Origin: Maribrevibacterium harenarium
GTDB taxonomy: Bacteria; Pseudomonadota; Gammaproteobacteria; Pseudomonadales; Marinomonadaceae
Direction: 5' to 3'
NCBI RefSeq assembly: GCF_006385675.1
Contig: NZ_VFRR01000012.1
Location: 1 to 64,000 of the forward strand
DNA length: 64,000 bases
A model generated the notes under the pieces. It was not told the DNA's origin and made no database searches. It saw only the letters and a program-made list of their open reading frames with translations. The translations under genes were made by a program, and so were the position numbers. Shown piece after piece: positions 18,399-26,740 of this stretch. How positions within the stretch are numbered: position 1 is the stretch's first letter; each line of letters begins with the position of its first letter.

Positions 18399-19760
18399 CT
18401 AACGCTTCTTCAGTGCATTCGCAGAGAAGGTAACGAACTCCTCCGCCGCAGTGGGATGCACTCCTATGGTGGTATCAAAATCGGCTTTTTTCGCGCCAGC
18501 GGTTACCGCAATGCCCATGCCCTGAATAATTTCGCCGGCATGATCACCCACCATATGCACACCTAGCACCCTGTCGGTCCCTTGGTCGACAATGAGTTTC
18601 ATAAATGAACGTTCATCGGCACCAGATAACGTGTGTTTCATTGGGCGAAAATCCGTCTGATAGACATCAATAGCAAAGCCTCTTGTGACAGCTTCTTGCT
18701 CGCTGAGCCCCACTGTACCAATGTTCGGCTGACTGAATACTGCTGATGGAATATTGTCGTAGGACAAAGTCACTGGTTGACTATCAAACCAGTAGGCCAA
18801 TAAGTGCATCGCTTCTTTGATAGCAACGGGGGTTAATTGCACTTTACCGGTGACATCTCCCAAAGCGAAAACGCTAGCAATATTTGTCGTAAAGTTACTG
18901 TCTATCGCGATCGCACCAGATTCAGTGAGCGCCACACCGGCGGCTTCTAAACCCAAATCCGTCGTGTTAGGTACCCTGCCAGCAGCGCACAACACGCCCC
19001 CGACTTTGATTTGACTGTTATCTGACAAGGTGACTAATTTCTCGCCATCCTCAAGTTGAGCGATCTTTTTAACTTCGCAATTAAGCCGCAACTGAATGCC
19101 AGACTTAACATATTCTTGCTGAGCGAAATCACGTATATCCTCGTCAAATCCACGTAACAGCTTATCGCCGCGATGAACCAAGGTCGTTTCCACGCCTAGA
19201 CCATTAAAGATCCCAGCAAACTCAACCGCGATGTAACCGCCACCAATCACCAACACGCTGCTTGGTAGCTCGTCTAAATAGAAGATATCATCCGACACCC
19301 AAATATGCTCTTTACCCTCTATGTCAGGTACAAAAGGACGCGCACCTACCGCGATTAAAATCCTTTCAGCGGTGATTCTTTCACCATTTACCATTACGGT
19401 ATGAGCATCAACTAGGGAAGCCTTACCCTGATAAATATCCACCCCAGGTGTGACCAGTAACTTTTCGTAAATTCCATTTAGACGCTGAATTTCTTGAGTC
19501 TTATTATCCCGTAGTCGTTGCCAAGTGAAACTGGGCTCAGGAAAATCCCAACCAAAGCCCTTAGCCTGCTGCACCACATGACCATACTCTGCCGCATAAA
19601 CAAATAGCTTTTTAGGTACGCAGCCGATATTAACGCAAGTGCCCCCTAGGGCCGAGGACTCTGCCACAGCCACTTTCCATCCCTTGCTGGCTGCCATCCG
19701 ACTAGCTCTAACTCCACCGGAACCCGCCCCGATGACGAATAAATCATATTGATAAGTCAC
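18399..19760 (-). CDS. gor: Glutathione-disulfide reductase
   Basis: FAD flavoprotein that reduces glutathione disulfide with NADPH in the cytoplasm. The 453 residues match E. coli Gor (450). FAD-binding GxGxxG is 'VIGAGSGGVRASRMAA' (9-24), the redox-active disulfide is in GGTCVNIGCVPKKL (about 40-53), the NADPH-binding fold is 'VLVIGGGYIAVEFAG', and the C-terminal active-site His-Glu is in 'GVHPTAAEEFVTF'. It diverges from xthA across 133 bases that contain the palindrome GACAAATTTGTC (19842-19853). Confidence 0.95.
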   Translation of the reverse strand: MTYQYDLFVIGAGSGGVRASRMAASKGWKVAVAESSALGGTCVNIGCVPKKLFVYAAEYGHVVQQAKGFGWDFPEPSFTWQRLRDNKTQEIQRLNGIYEKLLVTPGVDIYQGKASLVDAHTVMVNGERITAERILIAVGARPFVPDIEGKEHIWVSDDIFYLDELPSSVLVIGGGYIAVEFAGIFNGLGVETTLVHRGDKLLRGFDEDIRDFAQQEYVKSGIQLRLNCEVKKIAQLEDGEKLVTLSDNSQIKVGGVLCAAGRVPNTTDLGLEAAGVALTESGAIAIDSNFTTNIASVFALGDVTGKVQLTPVAIKEAMHLLAYWFDSQPVTLSYDNIPSAVFSQPNIGTVGLSEQEAVTRGFAIDVYQTDFRPMKHTLSGADERSFMKLIVDQGTDRVLGVHMVGDHAGEIIQGMGIAVTAGAKKADFDTTIGVHPTAAEEFVTFSANALKKR

Positions 19761-19893
19761 AATTCCCCCTAATAACCGTCTAATAGTTACTAAATAGTAA
19801 ATGGTTCTAGAAAAACAAGGCGCAATTAGTCGTAATTTCTCGACAAATTTGTCATTATTCGTCGATTAATTTTAATCAATCTTACTGAATTTT

Positions 19894-20703
19894 ATGAAAA
19901 TCGTATCTTTTAACATTAATGGCCTGCGCGCGCGACCCCATCAGCTGGACGCGGTTAAACTTTCCTTGGATGCCGATGTAATTGGTTTGCAGGAAACCAA
20001 GGTCCATGATGACGCATTTCCGCTGGAAGTAGCACAACAGTACGGATATCACGCCTACTACTTTGGCCAAAAGTCACATTATGGTGTTGCACTTCTATCC
20101 AAGTTACATGCCGCGAAAGTTGAGTATGGCTTCCCGAATGATGATAGTGAAGCTCAACGTAGGGTCATCATGGCCACTTTCGCCACAGAAAAAGGGCCAC
20201 TAAAAGTTATCAACGGCTACTTCCCCCAAGGAGAGAGTCGCGATCACCCCACTAAGTTTCCCGCTAAAGAGAAGTTCTACCAAGACCTTCAAGCCTACTT
20301 GACGCAACACAATGACGTTGAGCAGGTAGTAATAATGGGGGACTTTAATATTTCAGCAGAAGACTGCGATATTGGTATTGGTGATGCAAATGCCAAACGC
20401 TGGTTGCGCACCGGAAAGTGTAGTTTCTTGCCGGAAGAAAGAGCGTGGTTTAAAGCACTACTCGACCTTGGATTTACTGACAGTTACCGCCATATCTACC
20501 CTAGCAACAATGACCAGTTCAGTTGGTTTGATTATCGCTCAAAAGGCTTCGAGGATACCCCTAAACGGGGGCTGCGTATTGATGGGGTACTTTGCAGCGA
20601 TAACCTAGTTCCTTTTTTGAGCCAAGCTGGCATCAGTTACGAAATACGTGCTATGGAGAAACCATCCGATCATGCTCCTATTTGGGCGGAGCTTGATATT
20701 TAG
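19894..20703 (+). CDS. xthA: Exodeoxyribonuclease III
   Basis: Mg2+-dependent 3'-5' exonuclease and AP endonuclease in base excision repair. The 269 residues match E. coli XthA (268). The EEP-fold motifs are all present: '[15 protein letters not shown]' with the metal-binding Asn, '[14 protein letters not shown]' with the catalytic Glu, '[16 protein letters not shown]' with Asp-Asn, '[11 protein letters not shown]', and the terminal '[12 protein letters not shown]' with the Asp-His pair. Monocistronic, divergent from gor. No clear terminator follows. Confidence 0.96.
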   Translation: MKIVSFNINGLRARPHQLDAVKLSLDADVIGLQETKVHDDAFPLEVAQQYGYHAYYFGQKSHYGVALLSKLHAAKVEYGFPNDDSEAQRRVIMATFATEKGPLKVINGYFPQGESRDHPTKFPAKEKFYQDLQAYLTQHNDVEQVVIMGDFNISAEDCDIGIGDANAKRWLRTGKCSFLPEERAWFKALLDLGFTDSYRHIYPSNNDQFSWFDYRSKGFEDTPKRGLRIDGVLCSDNLVPFLSQAGISYEIRAMEKPSDHAPIWAELDI

Positions 20704-20719
20704 GGTTTGCTAAATTAGA

Positions 20720-20735
20720 AATATATACTTATATT
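20720..20735. promoter_or_regulatory. AT-rich inverted repeat, candidate operator of the ArsR-family gene
   Basis: AATATA-TACT-TATATT: perfect six-base arms with a four-base centre, about 90 bases upstream of the ArsR-family start codon. AT-rich palindromes are typical binding sites of BigR-like regulators. Autoregulation is inferred. Confidence 0.35.
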
Positions 20736-20823
20736 AACTGACTGGGCAAAGAGAAAATCCTTCTCGCCTAATAATAACAACTGAGCTTACCAAGCTAAGA
20801 CATTACGGAGCCACTGTAGTAAG

Positions 20824-21132
20824 ATGCAAAATTCCAATTTATCTATTGATAGCATGCTAGAGTCAGCCAGCGAAGCGTCCTGTTTCTTAAAGGCGCTGAG
20901 CAATGAAAATCGCCTGATCATACTTTGCAATCTGCTGAATCAGGAACTCTCCGTTGGTGCTCTTAACGAGAAAGTTCCCCTTAGTCAATCGGCCTTGTCG
21001 CAGCATCTTGCGGTGTTACGTAAAGATGGCTTGGTCGCGACACGTCGCGATTCACAAACGATTTATTATTCCATCGCTGATGAACGCATTAATGAAGTAA
21101 TCGCGACCTTACACCGCGTATTCTGTAAGTAA
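20824..21132 (+). CDS. ArsR/SmtB family regulator with persulfide-sensor-like cysteines
   Basis: A 102-residue winged-helix repressor. The helix-turn-helix is 'PLSQSALSQHLAVLRKDGLV' (52-71) and the wing is 'VATRRDSQTIYYSI'. The usual ArsR metal site ELCVCDL is absent; the corresponding segment is ELSVGAL. Instead Cys35 in 'RLIILCNLL' and Cys101 in 'LHRVFCK' are 66 residues apart, as are the sulfur-sensing pair of BigR (42/108) and SqrR (41/107). This suggests a reactive-sulfur or redox sensor. No sulfide-oxidation gene is adjacent. It is preceded by an AT-rich inverted repeat and converges on ligE with a nine-base gap. Confidence 0.85.
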   Translation: MQNSNLSIDSMLESASEASCFLKALSNENRLIILCNLLNQELSVGALNEKVPLSQSALSQHLAVLRKDGLVATRRDSQTIYYSIADERINEVIATLHRVFCK

Positions 21133-21141
21133 AGTCTACGG

Positions 21142-21993
21142 TTACTCACGAGATGCTTTAAACGGGTAGCCGTCATTACGGATACGCAAAAAGCTGGCAA
21201 AGCGAGGCACTCCTCGCTTGGTTAGCCCCTGGTAGCGGAAAGTAATAACCTCCCCTATCTTGGGAGGATTCGCTCTTTGCTCATCGGTAAAGCCTGTACC
21301 TATTTTGAACGTCAGACCCGACTCCAACTGTACTTTCAAGGCCCCTAACTTGCCACTAAGTCTGCCATTGCCTGGCACATATCCAATAACCATGGCCTCC
21401 ATATCTTGGTACGGCTTTAGTTTCAGCAAATGATCGCTACGGCCAGACACATGGGAAGCACTAGCCTGATGCAGTATCAGTCCCTCTCCACCTTTCGCCA
21501 CCACACGATCCAAGTGATTATAGAGCTCTTCGACACTCTCTACAGAAAACTGTGTAATCGGACGAACATGGCTCACGCCAATGGACTGAATCAGTTCATG
21601 GTAATATTCCCAGCGTTTTGCAAATGAGCCGCCGTAACTAGGCGCATCGAACACTAGGTAAGTGATTTTGCGCCAATGGGCGTCATTAGGTATATCGTCT
21701 AGCACTGTCGATGTGGTTTGCTGGAACACCCCGTAACCCGCCCACAATTCCCCATCTAAGACGACGCCTTTAGGTAGTGGCTCTGTAAACCAACTGGGGG
21801 CATGAATAGGATTTCCTTGCCGAGACAGCAATTGGTAGCCATCCCAGATTGCTCTTACCCCATCGTACTTTTCACTGACGAGATAATCAGCTACATCTTG
21901 CCCATCGTAGACTTTAGCGAGTTGAGGACCAGCTATTACCTTAGCAAAAGATAATAGGAAGGCTAAACATAGCCCGCTGATGAATCGCAACAT
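21142..21993 (-). CDS. ligE: Exported ATP-dependent DNA ligase, Lig E type
   Basis: Minimal ATP-dependent DNA ligase with a signal peptide, a type thought to act on DNA in the periplasm. From the ATG at 21993 (AGGAGA upstream) it has 283 residues, starting MLRFISGLCLAFLLSFAKVIA, a cleavable export signal. The adenylation motif I is EKYDGVRA with the nucleotide-binding Lys, motif III 'YLVFDAPSY', motif IV 'GGEGLILH', and motif V 'LLKLKPYQDMEAMVIGY'. An OB-fold tail of about 80 residues follows, ending near 'GEVITFRYQGLTKRGVPRFA'. An in-frame ATG at 22041 would add residues before the signal peptide. It lies downstream of htpG past a terminator. Confidence 0.92.
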   Translation of the reverse strand: MLRFISGLCLAFLLSFAKVIAGPQLAKVYDGQDVADYLVSEKYDGVRAIWDGYQLLSRQGNPIHAPSWFTEPLPKGVVLDGELWAGYGVFQQTTSTVLDDIPNDAHWRKITYLVFDAPSYGGSFAKRWEYYHELIQSIGVSHVRPITQFSVESVEELYNHLDRVVAKGGEGLILHQASASHVSGRSDHLLKLKPYQDMEAMVIGYVPGNGRLSGKLGALKVQLESGLTFKIGTGFTDEQRANPPKIGEVITFRYQGLTKRGVPRFASFLRIRNDGYPFKASRE

Positions 21994-22028
21994 AAGTAAC
22001 TCTCCTTGTTTGTTTATGTGAGCTATAA

Positions 22029-22055
22029 AAAACCCGAGCATCCGGCTCGGGTTTT
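22029..22055 (-). terminator. htpG terminator
   Basis: Eleven-base stem AAAACCCGAGC/GCTCGGGTTTT (22029-22039 with 22045-22055), five-base loop, and a T6 tract on the minus strand. It starts 19 bases past the htpG stop. Confidence 0.9.
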
Positions 22056-22073
22056 GAGTCTAGCACAGTCCTA

Positions 22074-23996
22074 CTAGGCTGACATCTGCACGATAATTTT
22101 GTTCATGCGACTGACGAAAGAGGCTGGATCTTCCAACTGACCACCTTCCGATAGGGTTGCTTGCTCAAATAGCAACCAAGCCATATCCGCGAAACGCTCC
22201 TCATCGGACTCTTGATCCATTTTCTGCACAATAGGATGATCAGGATTCACTTCCAAGGTTGGCTTAGATTCCGGCACTTTTTGACCCGCTTGCTCTAACA
22301 AGCGGCGCATTTGTAGCCCCATATCAAACTCGCCCACTACCAAACAAGCAGGAGATTGCGTCAGACGATCTGTAGTTTTCACTTCCGCTACTTTTTCGTC
22401 TAACACGGATTTCATACGATCAAGCAAAGGTTTAAGTTGCTCTTGCTTCTGCTCTTTCTCTTTCTTGGCTTCTTCCGTTTCTTCTGCCTCGAAGTCGAGC
22501 TTGCCTTTGGTCACATCTTGGAATGACTTGCCTTCGTATTCACGCAATGAAGACATCATCCACTCGTCAATGCGGTCACTCAATAGCAACACTTCGTAGC
22601 CTTTTTTACGTAGCACTTCTAGGTGAGGACTATTTTTCGCCGTATTGTGAGTCTCGGCGTAGATGTAATAGATCTTATCCTGGCCTTCAGCCATACGCTC
22701 AATATACTGATCCAAGGACTCAGTTTGTTCTGGTTTGTCCGTGTGGGTCGTACTGAAGCGCAACAACTTGGCAATCTTATCTTTATTACCAAAGTCGTCC
22801 GCTGGGCCTTCTTTGATTACCGCACCGAACTCATTCCAGAATTTCTGGTAGTCTTCCGGTTCGTTTTTGGCCATCTTGGTGAGCATATCCAACACGCGTT
22901 TCGTCAAAGCGGAGCGCATGGAATCAACAGCGCTGTCGTTTTGCAGAATCTCACGGGATACGTTTAGCGATAAATCGTTGGAATCCACAACCCCTTTCAC
23001 GAAGCGCATGTAAGGGGGCAAGAAGGCCTCCGCTTCATCCATGATAAATACACGCTGCACATACAGCTTCAAACCACGCTGCATGTCGCGATTCCAAAGG
23101 TCATATGGAGCTTTTGAAGGAATATATAGCAAACTGGTGTACTCCAGCTTACCTTCCACTTTATTGTGGGACCATTTCAATGGCTCTGCCATATCGTGGG
23201 AAACGTGCTTGTAAAACTCTTTGTACTCTTCATCGCTCACTTCACTACGAGAGCGAGTCCAGAGCGCTTTTGCTGAGTTCACTGCCTCCCACTCTGGGGC
23301 TGACTTTTCTTCCGACTCTTTAGGGTTACCCTCTTCATCAAACTCTGGATAAACCACTTTTTCCATCTCAACTGGGATAGAAATATGATCGGAGTATTTG
23401 GTGACTAGCGAACGCAGCCGCCAGTTATCAGCGAACTCTTTATCATCCGCTTTTAAGTGTAGAGTGATGCGAGTACCACGAGTGGCTTTTTCAATCTCTT
23501 CGATAGTGAACTCGCCGGTGCCCTCGGACTCCCAACGAACCGCCTGTTGTTCATCGGCACGTCGTGTTTCAACTGTGACTTTATCAGCAACAATAAAAGC
23601 GGAATAGAAACCTACACCGAACTGACCGATTAACTGACTGTCTTTCTTCTGGTCGCCACTGAGCTGCTCTAGGAATTGGGCGGTGCCAGATTTTGCGATG
23701 GTACCTAGGTTGGCAATCGCTTCTTCGCGACTCATACCAATGCCGTTGTCATCGATGGTTAAGGTGCCTGCATCCTTGTCAAAGCTGATGCGCACCCTCA
23801 GATTAGGATCGTCCGCCAACAAATCTGGATTTGAAACGGACTGGAAACGCAGCTTGTCAACCGCATCGGAAGCATTAGAAATTAGCTCCCGTAAGAAAAT
23901 CTCTTTGTTAGAGTACAAAGAGTGAATCATCAAATGGAGAAGCTGTTTTACTTCAGTTTGAAAGCCAAGAGTTTCTTTTTGGGTTTCAGTTGTCAT
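22074..23996 (-). CDS. htpG: Chaperone HtpG (Hsp90)
   Basis: Cytoplasmic ATP-dependent chaperone. The 640 residues are slightly longer than E. coli HtpG (624). GHKL ATPase motifs: '[14 protein letters not shown]' (N box, near 37-50), '[15 protein letters not shown]' (G1) and '[15 protein letters not shown]' (G2). The middle domain contains '[13 protein letters not shown]' with the catalytic Arg. An acidic/basic insertion near residue 495 ('[15 protein letters not shown]') makes up part of the extra length. A near-consensus sigma-32 promoter lies at 24073-24101 and a terminator follows. The 5' leader contains a short hairpin at 24030-24046. Confidence 0.97.
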   Translation of the reverse strand: MTTETQKETLGFQTEVKQLLHLMIHSLYSNKEIFLRELISNASDAVDKLRFQSVSNPDLLADDPNLRVRISFDKDAGTLTIDDNGIGMSREEAIANLGTIAKSGTAQFLEQLSGDQKKDSQLIGQFGVGFYSAFIVADKVTVETRRADEQQAVRWESEGTGEFTIEEIEKATRGTRITLHLKADDKEFADNWRLRSLVTKYSDHISIPVEMEKVVYPEFDEEGNPKESEEKSAPEWEAVNSAKALWTRSRSEVSDEEYKEFYKHVSHDMAEPLKWSHNKVEGKLEYTSLLYIPSKAPYDLWNRDMQRGLKLYVQRVFIMDEAEAFLPPYMRFVKGVVDSNDLSLNVSREILQNDSAVDSMRSALTKRVLDMLTKMAKNEPEDYQKFWNEFGAVIKEGPADDFGNKDKIAKLLRFSTTHTDKPEQTESLDQYIERMAEGQDKIYYIYAETHNTAKNSPHLEVLRKKGYEVLLLSDRIDEWMMSSLREYEGKSFQDVTKGKLDFEAEETEEAKKEKEQKQEQLKPLLDRMKSVLDEKVAEVKTTDRLTQSPACLVVGEFDMGLQMRRLLEQAGQKVPESKPTLEVNPDHPIVQKMDQESDEERFADMAWLLFEQATLSEGGQLEDPASFVSRMNKIIVQMSA

Positions 23997-24072
23997 GGAC
24001 TCGCATGCTCCCTATTTTTACCAACCACCCGTCACTTAAGGTGACGAGATCTCAAATTAACCTGTAGTTGGT

Positions 24073-24101
24073 GATATGGGGTAAGACCGACAAAATTCAA
24101 C
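24073..24101 (-). promoter_or_regulatory. Sigma-32 (heat-shock) promoter of htpG
   Basis: On the minus strand: GTTGAAT (24101-24095), a 13-base spacer, then CCCCATATC (24081-24073). This is close to the RpoH consensus CTTGAAA-N13-17-CCCCATnTA. The predicted transcript has a leader of about 70 bases. The upstream CCCTAA/TTAGGG hairpin (24101-24116) may end transcription of the preceding O-methyltransferase gene. Confidence 0.8.
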
Positions 24102-24136
24102 CCTAACAACTTAGGGCATAAAAACGATGGGGCCGG

Positions 24137-24841
24137 TTAACCAATAAAATGTGCTAGGGTTAAGCCATCTCCAATCGGCAACAGACTGATATCAAAGCGA
24201 GGGTCGCAATGTAGTCTTTGATTGAGTTCACGCACTTGTCGAGTATCTCGATCTTGAAAGCCTTCATCTGCCACGTTGCCCCACCAGAGGGTATTGTCTA
24301 CGACAAGTAGCCCCCCAGGTCTTAATAGCTGCGTGGCTAGCTCGTAATAGCGCAATAGGTTTTGCTTGTCCGCATCAACAAAAATAAAATCAAAACTACT
24401 GGGAGTGGTGTCTGCTAGTTCCACTAAAACATCCACGGCGTTGGCGCAACGAGTTTCGATATTTTGGTGATTAGGCAGCTGTTCTAAATACTTACGAGCT
24501 ATCTCTAACCACATGGACTTTTTATCAATGGCAAGCAAGGTCGCATTAGCTCCCATCTTTTGCGCAATGGAAACCGTACTGTAACCAGTGAATACACCAA
24601 CTTCCAATAGCCGCTGTGGCTTTATCAGCGAAACCAATAGTCCTAAGAATTGCCCCACTTCTGGAGAAACGGCCATACGCGCCATATGATACTGGGCAGT
24701 TTCACGACGTAGCGCTTGTAATAGCTCAGACTCTCGTACTGACACGTTAAGTAAATAACGATAGACCTGATCGGTGACTTGAACAGTGCGATTGACCGGA
24801 GGATTATCTACCGGCACCTGTTTCGGAAAATTAGGCAGCAT
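24137..24841 (-). CDS. SAM-dependent O-methyltransferase (COG4122 type)
   Basis: A 234-residue cytoplasmic methyltransferase. SAM motif I is 'LLEVGVFTGYSTVSIAQ' (about 76-92), followed by 'LLAIDKKSMWLEIARKYLEQ'-type acidic motif II and 'FDFIFVDADKQNLLRYYE', the metal-binding Asp-Ala-Asp-Lys of the COMT/CCoAOMT-like family. 'LVVDNTLWWG' contains the Asp-Asn metal site. The substrate is unknown; family members methylate catechol-like hydroxyls. The start overlaps the end of the DUF599 gene by 11 bases, implying translational coupling. Confidence 0.88.
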   Translation of the reverse strand: MLPNFPKQVPVDNPPVNRTVQVTDQVYRYLLNVSVRESELLQALRRETAQYHMARMAVSPEVGQFLGLLVSLIKPQRLLEVGVFTGYSTVSIAQKMGANATLLAIDKKSMWLEIARKYLEQLPNHQNIETRCANAVDVLVELADTTPSSFDFIFVDADKQNLLRYYELATQLLRPGGLLVVDNTLWWGNVADEGFQDRDTRQVRELNQRLHCDPRFDISLLPIGDGLTLAHFIG

Positions 24842-25562
24842 TGGACTTAATCACCAATCCACGGTAAAGCGTTTTAAAAGTTTTTGAGCGAAACTCGCGG
24901 CGATAGAGTACGGCTACCACTAGGACACTGGAGATCATACAAATGTATGGCCCTAAAAACCAACCAGCAAACGCCATGGCAAAATAATAAGCGCGTAAGC
25001 CGTAATTAAATTGATTCGCCGCTAGACTACAGATCTGCGCCATGTGTCGGGCGTACAGCTCCCGCTCACTTTCCTCAATGCCCCGCTCCGTTGCCAACGG
25101 TGCGCTACCGACTAATACGGAACAGAAATTATACTGGCGCACCGACCAGGTAAAAGTAAAAAAGGCATACACAAAGATGACGATAAGAACAATCACCTTG
25201 AGCTCCCACTCCTGCTGGGTCGTCGGTGCTAAAAGGTGGAAATCGTTGAGAATGCCAAGGGCTTTCTCCGAATAGTTAAATGCCGTAAATAAACCGGCGA
25301 TTATCAGTAAGCTGCTAGAAGCGAAGAACAAGCTGCTACGCTCTAAGTTAGCCATTACCGAGGCATCAGCAATGCGATTGTCTCGGCGCAGTAGCCGCGA
25401 CATCCAAGCTAAGCGAAACTGATGCAGCACGCTTACGAGACAGTGTTTGCGCTTGGAATTGTAGAGTGCATAGAATGCGTATCCCCACCAACAGGCAAGG
25501 AAAAAAGACAATGTGATCAAGTCGATAGGACGTATAAACGCAAATGGGGATTCAGCAGCCAT
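24831..25562 (-). CDS. DUF599 family integral membrane protein
   Basis: A 243-residue membrane protein with four to five hydrophobic helices (about 12-32, 77-97, 121-141, 195-220). The central 'FTWSVRQYNFCSVLVGSAP' and 'AANQFNYGLRAYYFA' blocks are typical of COG3821/DUF599. No function is established for this family. Its 3' end overlaps the O-methyltransferase start by 11 bases. It lies downstream of pyrC, 69 bases away, on the same strand. Confidence 0.82.
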   Translation of the reverse strand: MAAESPFAFIRPIDLITLSFFLACWWGYAFYALYNSKRKHCLVSVLHQFRLAWMSRLLRRDNRIADASVMANLERSSLFFASSSLLIIAGLFTAFNYSEKALGILNDFHLLAPTTQQEWELKVIVLIVIFVYAFFTFTWSVRQYNFCSVLVGSAPLATERGIEESERELYARHMAQICSLAANQFNYGLRAYYFAMAFAGWFLGPYICMISSVLVVAVLYRREFRSKTFKTLYRGLVIKSNAA

Positions 25563-25631
25563 GATGTCTCGTCTGAAATAAACCTAGAAATACCCGCGGA
25601 TAACGAGCGCCACCCGCGGGCACAAAGCTAA

Positions 25632-26666
25632 TTAACCTTTCAATTTCCAATTGACGGTTTGGCCGGCAAAGAAAGGCACGATACTATCACCAGCAGGCAA
25701 GGCTATCTCGTCCGGCACTGTCCATGGAGATTTTTCTAACGTAATGGTCTCTGTATTTACCGGCAAGCCATAGAACTTCGGCCCATGCAAACTCGCAAAA
25801 CCTTCTAGCTTATCCAGAGCATTGAGCTCTTCGAACACTTGTGCATAAAGCTCGATCGCCGACCATGCACTGTAGCACCCGGCACAGCCACAGCAATGCT
25901 CTTTCTTATGTTTAGGATGCGGGGCGGAATCGGTACCAAGGAAAAATCGCTCTGAACCCGATGCGACCACAGCGCGTAATACCTCTTGGTGAATGTTGCG
26001 CTTTAGCACCGGCAAACAATAGTTGTGTGGACGAATACCGCCAACCAACAGGTCATTACGATTCAATAGCAAATGTTGAGGTGTAATAGTTGCGGCCACT
26101 CCTTCACGAGCCTCCATAACAAACTGAGCCGCTTCCTTGGTGGTGATATGCTCAAACACCACTTTAAGACTAGGCACTTTCTCAACAATTCTTACTAAGT
26201 GACGGTCAATAAACTCCTTCTCTCGGTCAAAAATATCCACATGCTTTTCCGTAACCTCGCCGTGAATAAGCAGTAGCATCCCCTCTTCCGCCAACGCTTC
26301 GAACACAGGAAACAAAGAATCTAACCCGCTAACACCGGCGTCTGAATTGGTCGTTGCTCCTGCCGGATACATTTTCGCAGCCACAACCCCAGCCGCTTTC
26401 GCCGCTTTGATCTCTTCACGGGTGGTTTTATCCGTTAAATAAATCGTCATCAAGGGCGTAAATTGCGTATTGTTTGGTACAGCAGCTTCAATTCGCTCCC
26501 GGTATTCGACCGCCATTTGCGCCGTGGTCACCGGTGGCACCAAATTCGGCATTACAATCGCACGTCCAAAACAACGCGCTGTGGCTGGGACGGTTTCACG
26601 TAGCATATCCCCATCACGGAAGTGTAAATGCCAGTCGTCGGGTTTAATTAGGGTAATTTCATTCAT
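25632..26666 (-). CDS. pyrC: Dihydroorotase
   Basis: Zinc amidohydrolase that interconverts N-carbamoyl-aspartate and dihydroorotate in pyrimidine synthesis. The 344 residues match the E. coli-type class II enzyme (348). The HxH metal site is '[13 protein letters not shown]' (11-23), and the carboxylated Lys is in '[18 protein letters not shown]'. Further His ligands are in 'LLIHGEVTE' and '[10 protein letters not shown]', and the catalytic Asp in '[14 protein letters not shown]'. Separated from deaD upstream by a strong terminator; the DUF599 gene follows on the same strand. Confidence 0.96.
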   Translation of the reverse strand: MNEITLIKPDDWHLHFRDGDMLRETVPATARCFGRAIVMPNLVPPVTTAQMAVEYRERIEAAVPNNTQFTPLMTIYLTDKTTREEIKAAKAAGVVAAKMYPAGATTNSDAGVSGLDSLFPVFEALAEEGMLLLIHGEVTEKHVDIFDREKEFIDRHLVRIVEKVPSLKVVFEHITTKEAAQFVMEAREGVAATITPQHLLLNRNDLLVGGIRPHNYCLPVLKRNIHQEVLRAVVASGSERFFLGTDSAPHPKHKKEHCCGCAGCYSAWSAIELYAQVFEELNALDKLEGFASLHGPKFYGLPVNTETITLEKSPWTVPDEIALPAGDSIVPFFAGQTVNWKLKG

Positions 26667-26705
26667 GCTCGTTTTATTCCTTGCTTAACTACTCGCCACT
26701 CATAA

Positions 26706-26730
26706 AAAAGCCGAGTCAGACTCGGCTTTT
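26706..26730 (-). terminator. deaD terminator
   Basis: Eleven-base perfect stem AAAAGCCGAGT/ACTCGGCTTTT with a three-base loop and a T6 tract on the minus strand, 11 bases past the deaD stop codon. Confidence 0.9.
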
Positions 26731-26740
26731 GCACTAAAAT

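Noticed and set aside
25593..25620. CCCGCGG repeat pair downstream of pyrC
   Set aside because: The arms could form a stem, but the loop is long and no T tract follows; it is too weak to call a terminator.
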